64,000 bases of DNA from 79-D21 sp022839995 (GTDB taxonomy: Bacteria; Synergistota; Synergistia; Synergistales; 79-D21), in NCBI GenBank assembly GCA_022839995.1, contig JALHIN010000008.1, positions 1-64,000 on the forward strand. The letters are read 5' to 3'. Shown piece after piece: positions 57,296 through 64,000 of the stretch (position 1 is its first letter; every line of letters begins with the position of its first letter). Below the pieces are notes generated by a model. It saw only the letters and a program-made list of their open reading frames with translations. It ran no database searches and was not told where the DNA came from. Made by a program: the position numbers and the translations under genes.

Positions 57296-58222
57296 ATGGA
57301 AAAACCGCAACGGGGCCAGGGAATAAAAGGTTGCAGGGGGCTTGTGACGGCCGGGCTGGCAGTGGTTTCCGCCGCAGGCTTTTTTGCGGAAAACCGGGGC
57401 GTTCCCCTCGGCAGGCTGCTATGGCTTGCGGGGGGATCAGGGATCGTAGGGCTCATGACCAACGTCCTTGCCGTCAGGATGATCTTCCACAAGGTTTCTC
57501 TCCGCTTTCGCGGGCATGAATGGATCCTCCCCGGAAGCGGCCTGGTCACGAGGAACCAGGAAAAGATCCTGGAAACCCTTGCCCGCGAGCTGCGAGAGCG
57601 CCTCCTGACCCAAGAAACGCTTGAACGGGCGGTTTCGGAGGGAAAACTCCTGGAAAATGCCGGACCAACCTTTCGCAAGGAAGTGAGGCGTCTTTTTCTC
57701 AGGAGATCCAACCTTCGGAAGATGGCAACAGCGATCGAGGGCCCCCTCCAGAGAATCCTTCTCGGTGCGGAAACCGAACGGTTTGTCCGCCTCCAGGTCG
57801 AGAAGGCGCTCCAGGACAGCCTGCTCCTCGGTATGGCTGGAAAGCTCGGGTTGCTGAAGAGCGAGAGGGTTGCGGACTGGATCCTTCGCTCCGCATCGGA
57901 AAGCCTGAACCGATCCCTCGTCACGGAGGCGGGATTGAAGGCAACACAGAAGAAATTGGCTTTCCTGCTGGAACATGCGAGCCGCCTCGGGGACGCCGAG
58001 ATCCTCGAAATGGCCAGGGACAGCTTCGAAAGGCTTCTCATCCGGATGCTCAGGGAGATCGATCTCGGAGAGCTCGCGAAGAGATCCTTGCGAGAAGCGA
58101 CACCGGAACAGCTGGAGGATTACCTGGAAGCGCTTGCCAGGAAATACCTCGACTGGATCGAGATTTGGGGCGGCCTCATGGGAGCCGCCCTGGGGCTTGT
58201 CCTGTGGCTGCTGTCGAAATGA
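57296..58222 (+). CDS. DUF445-family membrane protein
   Basis: A 308-residue protein with membrane segments at the N-terminus (about residues 14-60) and at the C-terminus (288-306). The N-terminal motif GGSGIVGLMTNVLAVRMIFH matches the DUF445 family ('G..iGy.TN.lAi.mlF.p'). The middle is a helical, charged region. Function of the family is not established. The stop overlaps the DinG-like start (ATGA). Confidence 0.78.
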   Translation: MEKPQRGQGIKGCRGLVTAGLAVVSAAGFFAENRGVPLGRLLWLAGGSGIVGLMTNVLAVRMIFHKVSLRFRGHEWILPGSGLVTRNQEKILETLARELRERLLTQETLERAVSEGKLLENAGPTFRKEVRRLFLRRSNLRKMATAIEGPLQRILLGAETERFVRLQVEKALQDSLLLGMAGKLGLLKSERVADWILRSASESLNRSLVTEAGLKATQKKLAFLLEHASRLGDAEILEMARDSFERLLIRMLREIDLGELAKRSLREATPEQLEDYLEALARKYLDWIEIWGGLMGAALGLVLWLLSK

Positions 58223-60138
58223 GTCCCCACCCGATGGAAGAGTACTTCAGCGAGAAAGGGGTTCTCTCGAGGATGGAAGGATTTGAATTCCGTCCTCAGC
58301 AACTCCAGATCGCGATGAGGGTCTGGGACCTTCTCCATTCGCCGATTCCGGGCACGCTGGCCATCGAAGCCCCCACCGGCATCGGGAAGAGCTTTGCGCT
58401 CCTTGTCCCATCGCTCCTCTGGGCAACGGAAAACGACCGGACAGTGCTTTTGCTGACCGCGGGGCACGCCCTGCAAGGACAGCTCGTGAACAAGGACATC
58501 CCCCTTCTCGGAGAATTCCTGCCGCGGCCTTTCCGGTTCGGCACCCTGAAAGGGCGGACGAACTACCTCTGCCTCCGGAGGAGCGCGGAGCTGGAAAAAG
58601 GAGGATTCCTCGCCTTTGGGGATGAAGGGGCAACTTCCGTGAAAATCCTACGGTGGAGCCGAACAACCGAAACTGGAGACCTCTCCGAACTCGAGCTCCC
58701 GGAAACCCACCCGGTCCTTGAAAGGATCGCGGCAAGCCGGGAAGGCTGCCTGGGAAGGCTTTGTCCCATGAAAAGCGAGTGCTTCCTCCAGAAACTCACC
58801 CTTCAGGCGCAAAACTGGCACCTGATCGTCACCAATTACCATCTTTTCTTTTCGCACCTCGACGGGGGAAGAAGGCCTTTCCCCGTCCATTTTGATGCGG
58901 TTCTCTGTGATGAAGCGCACCGCATCCCCGAAGCCGCCCGCTCGTCCGCAACCCGTTCCGCCTCGCCGGAGAGGTTCCGGAAGATCCTTTCCGCAAATCA
59001 CCTTTCCGACCTAAACAAGGCCTTCCGGAACCTGGATCTACCGGCAGAAAAGCTGGCAGAAGGGTGGCAAGCGGCCGTCCGAGGCGTTGAACGCGTTTTT
59101 GGCCGGCTAGCCCTGCTGTCGAGAGAGGAAAGCGTGTTCCGCCAACCTTTGACAGGCCTTCGCCAGGACCTGGAGGGGGGCGTTGAGGTCCTGGCGGGAG
59201 AGTTGGAGAGGTTTGTTTCCAGGACGGTGGGGGGGGAGCAGCAACAGGAGGTGGCGGAAGGTTTTGCGGTAGCCTCCCAGCTGGTTGAGGCACTCGAGGA
59301 TCTCCGATGGTGCCTGGATGTTGTGGACTACCCACGATGGGCGACCTGGTGGGATGGCAACCAGATTCAGAGCACGCCCGTCCTAGCCGGCGCATCCGTC
59401 CGGGAGGCCCTTGCTTCCATGGAGGATGTCCCCCTCGTCTGCACTTCGGCGACCCTGACGGTGGGGGAAGAGTTCCGTTTTTGGGAAAAGGAAAGCGGGA
59501 TTTCCCCGAGCGAAACCCTCGTCCTGGACTCTCCCTTTGACCTTCCCACCCAGATGTCGATCTGGGTGATCGATCTCGGGCAGCGGGTTACCGACAACGG
59601 GTACGACGCGAAGGCGAGCCGGGTCATCGAAAAGATGTGCGATGCGAACGGCGGAAGGACGCTCGTCCTCTGCAGCTCGAAGCGGCTGATGAGGGCCGTT
59701 TCGGCAAGGCTCAAGGCGAAAGAAAGGGAATACCGCCTGCTCTGCCAGGGGGAGGCCCCGAAGGAGGAATTGCTTGAAGCGTTCCGCAGCGATGAAACCT
59801 CGGTTCTTGTAGGAAGCCTCTCCTTTCGGGAAGGGATCGATATCCCAGGCGATGGGCTGACGCAGGTGATCCTAGACCGCATTCCTTTCCCCCACCCGGA
59901 GGATCCCATTGTGAGAGCCAGGCGTGACCTTGAGGGAAAGGAAACCTTTATCCAAAGCACGCTCCCGATGAGCCGGCTTTTCCTGCGTCAGGCGTTCGGG
60001 CGCCTCATCAGGAGGAAGACCGATGCCGGAAGGGTGGTGATCCTTGACGGGAGGGCCCTTCAACGGGAGGATTGGGGGATTTTCCAGGATTTTCCGGGTG
60101 TCCCCGTCAAGAGAGTCCGTCTGGTTCCGACGCCTTGA
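58219..60138 (+). CDS. dinG: DinG-type ATP-dependent DNA helicase with Fe-S cluster
   Basis: A 639-residue superfamily 2 helicase. Walker A is EAPTGIGKSFALL at about residues 50-62, Walker B is DEAH at 231-234, and four Cys likely bind a [4Fe-4S] cluster (C118, C177, C182, C188), as in XPD and DinG. Motif VI is seen as QAFGRLIRR near the end. DinG unwinds R-loops and G-quadruplexes. No 3'-5' exonuclease domain is present, unlike the Firmicute form. ATG 58219 couples it to DUF445. Confidence 0.85.
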   Translation: MSPHPMEEYFSEKGVLSRMEGFEFRPQQLQIAMRVWDLLHSPIPGTLAIEAPTGIGKSFALLVPSLLWATENDRTVLLLTAGHALQGQLVNKDIPLLGEFLPRPFRFGTLKGRTNYLCLRRSAELEKGGFLAFGDEGATSVKILRWSRTTETGDLSELELPETHPVLERIAASREGCLGRLCPMKSECFLQKLTLQAQNWHLIVTNYHLFFSHLDGGRRPFPVHFDAVLCDEAHRIPEAARSSATRSASPERFRKILSANHLSDLNKAFRNLDLPAEKLAEGWQAAVRGVERVFGRLALLSREESVFRQPLTGLRQDLEGGVEVLAGELERFVSRTVGGEQQQEVAEGFAVASQLVEALEDLRWCLDVVDYPRWATWWDGNQIQSTPVLAGASVREALASMEDVPLVCTSATLTVGEEFRFWEKESGISPSETLVLDSPFDLPTQMSIWVIDLGQRVTDNGYDAKASRVIEKMCDANGGRTLVLCSSKRLMRAVSARLKAKEREYRLLCQGEAPKEELLEAFRSDETSVLVGSLSFREGIDIPGDGLTQVILDRIPFPHPEDPIVRARRDLEGKETFIQSTLPMSRLFLRQAFGRLIRRKTDAGRVVILDGRALQREDWGIFQDFPGVPVKRVRLVPTP

Positions 60139-60164
60139 TAGGCTTCCGCAGCCTGTGTTATAGT
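60135..60164 (+). promoter_or_regulatory. rpmH promoter
   Basis: TTGATA (60135-60140), overlapping the helicase stop codon, and TATAGT (60159-60164) are 18 bases apart, about 67 bases before rpmH. Confidence 0.62.
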
Positions 60165-60230
60165 ATCAAGGCTGCCGTACGAGGGTATTTAATTTTCCTA
60201 AGATTTTTCCACAGCAAGGGGGTGTCGTCA

Positions 60231-60365
60231 ATGAAGCGGACTTTTCAACCCCATAAAACGCGCCGCAAGCGGACAATGGGTTTTCTCGTGCGCTCCAGTT
60301 CTCCGACTGGGCGCCGCGTCATCCGCAACAGGAGACGCAAGGGGCGCAAACGCCTCGCAGTCTAA
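60231..60365 (+). CDS. rpmH: Large ribosomal subunit protein bL34
   Basis: A 44-residue L34, very basic: MKRTFQPHKTRRKRTMGFLV at the start and RRKGRKRLAV at the end. AAGGGGGTG precedes ATG 60231. It opens the rpmH-rnpA-yidD-yidC-jag cluster, usually near the replication origin, but dnaA is not upstream here. Confidence 0.95.
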   Translation: MKRTFQPHKTRRKRTMGFLVRSSSPTGRRVIRNRRRKGRKRLAV

Positions 60366-60794
60366 ATGGACCGTCTTTTCGGGTTCCCGGACGATTTTCG
60401 GTTGAAAAAGGGATGGGAATTTGATCGGGTCTTCCGCACCGGCCGACGCGTCAAAGGGGAGCTGGTGCGGTTGTTGTTTCTGGACACCGGAGATGGCCCC
60501 CCTCGGCTGGGTGCGGCTGTCGGCAAGCGACAGGGGTCCTCGGTACGGCGCAACCGCGGCAGGAGGATCCTTCGGGAGGCCTTCAGGCACTGCAGGCCTT
60601 GGCTGAAAGAAGGGGTCTGGATCGTTGCCATGTTGAGGACTGTCGGCCTCTCTGCCGGGGCAAGAGAAATCTATACCGACCTGGTCCATCTCCTTGAAGC
60701 GGAAGGACTGTTGAAACCCGGTTTTCCTAAACTTTTCCCGACGCAAGGCGAAAAAAACGGTGAAAAAGTCTTTACCCGCGGTCCTCGCCCTTAG
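60366..60794 (+). CDS. rnpA: Ribonuclease P protein component
   Basis: A 142-residue RNase P protein, which helps the catalytic RNA process tRNA 5' ends. The RNR motif is SSVRRNRGRRILREAFR (about residues 57-73), and DFRLKKGWEFDRVFRTGRR near the start is typical. Translation starts directly after the rpmH stop. The C-terminal 30 residues extend beyond the usual length and overlap yidD. Confidence 0.92.
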   Translation: MDRLFGFPDDFRLKKGWEFDRVFRTGRRVKGELVRLLFLDTGDGPPRLGAAVGKRQGSSVRRNRGRRILREAFRHCRPWLKEGVWIVAMLRTVGLSAGAREIYTDLVHLLEAEGLLKPGFPKLFPTQGEKNGEKVFTRGPRP

Positions 60795-61038
60795 CCTGAT
60801 CCGGTTTTACCAGCGTTTTCTCTCCCCCCTGCTGGGGAGGAATTGTCGTTTTTCGCCGACCTGTTCGGCCTATACGTTTGAGGCAATCGAACGCTATGGA
60901 TTTCTGCGCGGGATCGTTCTCGGAACCCACCGCATCCTTCGATGCGGTCCGTGGTGCGCAGGAGGGTACGATCCCGTTCCAGAACCTGAAGAAAAGAAAG
61001 CTCAGAAGACTTCGAAGACTGAACCAGAGGGACGGTGA
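60760..61038 (+). CDS. yidD: Membrane protein insertion efficiency factor YidD
   Basis: A 92-residue YidD. The family core is LIRFYQRFLSPLLGRNCRFSPTCSAYTFEAI (about residues 13-43) and CGPWCAGGYDPVP near 63. It assists YidC-dependent membrane insertion. GTG 60760 lies within rnpA (35-base overlap), and the stop overlaps the yidC start by four bases. Confidence 0.92.
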   Translation: MKKSLPAVLALSLIRFYQRFLSPLLGRNCRFSPTCSAYTFEAIERYGFLRGIVLGTHRILRCGPWCAGGYDPVPEPEEKKAQKTSKTEPEGR

Positions 61039-61829
61039 ATCGCTTGGGTACCTTGTGGAACCAGGCAGGCGAACTGCTTCTGAAAATCTTGGAACTGTTT
61101 TACGGGATGACCCACTCCTACGGGCTCGCCATCATCCTGCTCACGATCCTCGTGAGGATCGTTCTTCATCCCCTGAACCAGAAGCAGCTGGTCAGCATGC
61201 AGAAAATGCAGAAGATCCAGCCACGAATCAAGACCCTGCAGGAGAAATATGGGAACGACAAGCAGAAGCTGAACGAAGAGACAATGAAGCTGTACAAGGA
61301 GAACCAGGTTAACCCGGCTGCGGGGTGCCTGCCTCTCCTTGTCCAATTGCCCATCCTGATCCTGCTTTTCAGGGTTCTAACGAACTTCAAGTTCGGGGGA
61401 GTCTCCTTCCTGGGAGTTGGACTCGAAGAATCCGTGCTTTCCACGATGGGCAAAGCTGTGGGGCTGACTGGCCCGGCTCCCGGAATTACGACCCTCCTGT
61501 CCGGGATCGCCTCCAACCCGGCAGGGCTCCTGAAGGTGGGAATATACGGTCCCAACCTTATCCTTCTCGTGTCCATCGGGTTTTTGACCTGGTTCCAGCA
61601 GAAGCTTTCCTCAACAAACAACCCGCAGATGGCCTTCATGAACTGGTTCATGCCCGTTTTCCTTACCTTCATCTGCCTCAACCTGCCGGGCGGGGTCCTG
61701 CTTTACTGGGGGGTTTCGTCACTGCTGAGCGTCGTGCAGCAATGGCGTGTTGTGAAGACGACCGAAATCGAAATGGAGAAGAAGCCGGTTCTGTTCAAGA
61801 ACAAGCCGACCCGAGACGGGGATTCGTAA
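61035..61829 (+). CDS. yidC: Membrane protein insertase YidC/Oxa1
   Basis: A 264-residue Oxa1-type insertase, the short form without the large periplasmic domain of proteobacterial YidC. The transmembrane core begins at about residue 27 (SYGLAIILLTILVRIVLHPL, with the conserved Arg of the groove), followed by the coiled C1 loop with KMQKIQPRIKTLQEKYG. It has about five transmembrane segments and a basic tail that may bind ribosomes. GTG 61035. Confidence 0.94.
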   Translation: MNRLGTLWNQAGELLLKILELFYGMTHSYGLAIILLTILVRIVLHPLNQKQLVSMQKMQKIQPRIKTLQEKYGNDKQKLNEETMKLYKENQVNPAAGCLPLLVQLPILILLFRVLTNFKFGGVSFLGVGLEESVLSTMGKAVGLTGPAPGITTLLSGIASNPAGLLKVGIYGPNLILLVSIGFLTWFQQKLSSTNNPQMAFMNWFMPVFLTFICLNLPGGVLLYWGVSSLLSVVQQWRVVKTTEIEMEKKPVLFKNKPTRDGDS

Positions 61830-61862
61830 GCGGTTGCCCGGAAGAAGGAAAGGGAAGAAAAG

Positions 61863-62504
61863 ATGGAACGCACCGAACCTCTGGTTGTCGAGACGGATTC
61901 GATCGAAAATGCCGTACTGGATGCGGCCCGGGAATGGAACATCCTGCCGGAAGATGTGCAGGTCCGGACACTTGAGGAAGGGAAAAGGTTCCTCGGCCTT
62001 TTTGCCAGGAAAACCCGGGTGGAACTGCTCCCTTCGGGCGACGTCGATCTTTTGAGAGCGAAATGCATTCTTTCCGGCATCCTGAAACAAATGGGGATGG
62101 ATGTCGGAATCCAGTTGGGCGAGGAGGATGTCCTGAACGTCACGGGGACGGACGCGGGGATCGTCATCGGGAAGTACGGAGAAACGCTGAAAGCCCTGGA
62201 GTACATCCTGAACCTGGTTACCCGCGATGGGGGGCAGGCACGGTCGATTCGGCTGGATAGTGACGGATACAGGGAGAGGCGTGAGGAAAACCTGAAACGG
62301 GTCGCTCTCTCCTCGGCGAGGGAAGCTGTTCGGCGCCGGCGCCCGGTGACGTTGGAACCCATGACGAGCTGGGAAAGGCGGGTCGTTCATATCGCCCTCA
62401 AAGACCACCTGGAAGTCGATACCCGCTCGGTGGGGGATGAACCCCAGCGAAGAGTTGTCATTTGGCCCAGGTCCGGGTCACGTCAGAAAAACAAGTTGAA
62501 CTGA
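61863..62504 (+). CDS. jag: Jag/KhpB RNA-binding protein
   Basis: A 213-residue RNA-binding protein. It has an N-terminal Jag_N domain (about residues 5-55), a KH domain with GIVIGKYGETLKALEYILN (about 98-116), and an R3H domain near the C-terminus with RRVVHIALKDHLEVDTRSVG. In streptococci KhpB controls cell elongation through RNA. It completes the yidC cluster. Its stop codon lies in the left arm of a long hairpin. Confidence 0.9.
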   Translation: MERTEPLVVETDSIENAVLDAAREWNILPEDVQVRTLEEGKRFLGLFARKTRVELLPSGDVDLLRAKCILSGILKQMGMDVGIQLGEEDVLNVTGTDAGIVIGKYGETLKALEYILNLVTRDGGQARSIRLDSDGYRERREENLKRVALSSAREAVRRRRPVTLEPMTSWERRVVHIALKDHLEVDTRSVGDEPQRRVVIWPRSGSRQKNKLN

Positions 62505-62548
62505 AACGTCGCGGGACCTCTCGAACGGGAGGTCCCGCGACGTTTCAG
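62501..62548. terminator. Long hairpin after jag
   Basis: A perfect 20-base-pair inverted repeat, CTGAAACGTCGCGGGACCTC (62501-62520) and its complement (62529-62548), with an eight-base loop. No T-tract follows on the plus strand; an A-run does. It probably ends jag transcription or protects its 3' end. Confidence 0.6.
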
Positions 62549-62622
62549 TAAAAAAACCGATCCGGTATTCGTTCGTGCTCGGTAAAATTAGGCAACGAAC
62601 CGGAAAGGAGAGGTGATTCCCT

Positions 62623-64000
62623 ATGGAGCGAGTCAAAAAGCTCGGTTTGGTCTTGGGTATTGCACTCTTGTTCATCGGGATTGTCTACACCGCACCACAA
62701 TCTTTCAAACCCGCCGTGACTCCGGCCGTTTCGCAGGACGTTTTCACCGGGAACCCGGTGGCCGCCATTGCCAGCAAATCTTCTCCCGCAGTGGTGAACA
62801 TCGATACGAAGACGCTGGTCAGGCGTTCTTTTTCGCCTTTTGGAGACGATCCGTTCCTGAGACAGTTCTTCGGTGACCAGATGGACCTGTTTTCCAGGGT
62901 CGTTCCAATGGAAGGAAAGGGGTCGGGTTTCATCGTAAGCCCGGATGGGATGATCCTGACGAACAACCATGTGGTCGACGGTGCCGACTCGGTGACGGTC
63001 ACGCTGGCGGACGGGAGGCGTTTCAATGCGGAAATCGTCGGCAAGGATCCGACCTATGACCTGGCAGTGATCCGAATCAAGGCAGCCAACCTTCCGGTCC
63101 TGAAGATGGGAGATTCGGACCGGACCCAGGTGGGGGAGTGGGTTGTCGCGATCGGGAACCCCTTCGGGCTTGAGCATACCGTTACGGTTGGGGTCATTTC
63201 CGCCAAAAACCGGAGCATACGGCTGGAAAGGCTCAATTTCGACGGATTTTTCCAAACCGACGCGGCAATCAACCCGGGGAACAGCGGCGGTCCGCTGATC
63301 AACCTGGATAACCAGGTGATCGGGATCAACACGGCAATCGTCCCTTATGCCCAGGGAATCGGGTTTGCGATCCCGATCAACGTTGCCAAGCAGGTCATGA
63401 ATGATCTCGTCCGGTTTGGCCGGGTGAAGCGAGCCTGGTTGGGGGTCTACATGCAGCCGATCACTCCCGACATCGTGGAGGTCTTTGGCCTGAAGTCCTC
63501 GGAAGGGGCCCTTGTCAGCGACGTGGTTCCCGACTCCCCGGCGGAGAAGGCTGGCATTCAGAGGGGAGACATCATTCGGAAAGCCGGGAATCAAACGATC
63601 AAATCTCCTGATGACCTGTCGAACGCCGTCAGGAAACAGGCAGCTGGAGACAACCTTAAGCTTGAAATCCTGAGGGATGGGAAAACCTTGAACCTGAGCG
63701 CAAAACTGGAAGAAATGCCGCAGGAGCGAAGCCTTGGCGCCGACACCCAGCAAAGGATCGGCAACCGGCTCGGCCTCCAGGTCGGCAATTTGGACCCCAA
63801 AAACCGGCAGAGGTTCCAGCTGCCGGCTCTCCAGGGCGTTGTCGTCCTGGGTGTCGAGGACGGGTCCCCTGCCCAAAAGGCCGGGCTGCAGCCCGGTGAC
63901 GTCATCCAGGGAGTCAACGGAAGGGCGGTCCGAGACCTTGTTTCCTGGGAAAGGGCGATGGGCCAGGCTAGAGGGAAAAACGTGGTCCTTCTCGTCTGGC
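62623..64000 (+). CDS. DegP/HtrA-type periplasmic serine protease (partial)
   Basis: An open frame of at least 459 residues that runs off the window. A signal anchor at residues 7-24 is followed by a trypsin-like domain. The catalytic triad is His in LTNNHVVDGA, Asp in TYDLAVIRI and Ser in NPGNSGGPL. Two PDZ domains follow (about residues 265-360 and 385 onward). It would refold or degrade damaged envelope proteins. GGAGAGGTGA precedes ATG 62623. The last residues are not in the window. Confidence 0.93.
   Translation, partial: MERVKKLGLVLGIALLFIGIVYTAPQSFKPAVTPAVSQDVFTGNPVAAIASKSSPAVVNIDTKTLVRRSFSPFGDDPFLRQFFGDQMDLFSRVVPMEGKGSGFIVSPDGMILTNNHVVDGADSVTVTLADGRRFNAEIVGKDPTYDLAVIRIKAANLPVLKMGDSDRTQVGEWVVAIGNPFGLEHTVTVGVISAKNRSIRLERLNFDGFFQTDAAINPGNSGGPLINLDNQVIGINTAIVPYAQGIGFAIPINVAKQVMNDLVRFGRVKRAWLGVYMQPITPDIVEVFGLKSSEGALVSDVVPDSPAEKAGIQRGDIIRKAGNQTIKSPDDLSNAVRKQAAGDNLKLEILRDGKTLNLSAKLEEMPQERSLGADTQQRIGNRLGLQVGNLDPKNRQRFQLPALQGVVVLGVEDGSPAQKAGLQPGDVIQGVNGRAVRDLVSWERAMGQARGKNVVLLVW

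Noticed and set aside
60205..60213. TTTTCCACA, one base from a DnaA box, just before rpmH
   Set aside because: A single imperfect box without a cluster, AT-rich unwinding region or dnaA gene does not support a replication origin.
1..64000. Mobile elements, CRISPR arrays, tRNA or rRNA genes
   Set aside because: I saw no transposase, integrase, spaced direct repeats or tRNA-like cloverleaf; a tRNAscan and a repeat search would settle it.

Overview
The window carries a gene-dense, GC-rich bacterial chromosome segment. By eye GC is in the mid to upper 50s percent; I did not count it. I see no tRNA, rRNA, CRISPR array, insertion sequence or prophage. OmpH/Skp and DegP-type proteins point to a cell with an outer membrane. 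Several genes suit an anaerobic amino-acid fermenter: a branched-chain amino-acid importer, lysine 6-transaminase, glutaminase, rubrerythrin and a [FeFe]-hydrogenase-like protein. Synergistota is my best guess, as an inference from gene content; a diderm Firmicute is the main alternative. GTG and TTG starts are common, and strong AGGAGG-type ribosome binding sites often decide the start.

Layout. (1) 1-18512 (+): the end of tuf, then the S10, spc and alpha ribosomal clusters in canonical order (rpsJ to rplQ, with secY, adk, map, infA and rpoA), continuing into the energy-coupling module ecfA1-ecfA2-ecfT and truA. (2) 18568-26780: mreB, a YkgJ-like Cys-cluster protein, lysine 6-transaminase, a DUF3084 coiled-coil membrane protein, a zinc ribbon, a GNAT, metK behind a possible attenuator, a ComF-like protein, DUF3343 (-) and OmpH. 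(3) 26880-31482 (-): livK-H-M-G-F, with a terminator between livK and livH. (4) 31634-38563: a HAD phosphatase, an adenosine-specific kinase, a Na+/solute symporter (-), then a five-gene operon of DRTGG domain, RsbW-like ATPase, degenerate [FeFe]-hydrogenase, DRTGG domain and PHP phosphoesterase; a small CWCG protein and an orphan prepilin (-) follow. (5) 38660-43236: an acetoacetate-decarboxylase-family protein (-), an SUI1 factor, glutaminase, rubrerythrin (-) with a PerR-like box, a DegT-type aminotransferase (-) and a methyltransferase. (6) 43233-49611 (-): hisD-Z-G-B-H-A-F-IE. (7) 49816-60138: radA, nfeD-slipin, leuS-holA, rpsT (-), DUF445 and a DinG-like helicase. (8) 60231-64000: rpmH-rnpA-yidD-yidC-jag and a degP/htrA gene cut by the window end.

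No stretch over 300 bases lacks a gene. The larger gaps are 21565-21756 (terminator, then nothing clear), 23652-23760 (possible attenuator), 26221-26339 (ompH promoter candidates), 30184-30327 (livK terminator), 31483-31633 (divergent livK/HAD start region, no convincing promoter found), 34427-34553 (palindromic operator candidate), 49612-49815 (divergent his and radA promoter region) and 62505-62622 (long hairpin). Most of the window is conserved housekeeping DNA. The part most worth following up is the hydrogenase-like sensor operon at 34554-37806, together with a palindrome shared between its upstream region and that of the lysine transaminase gene.
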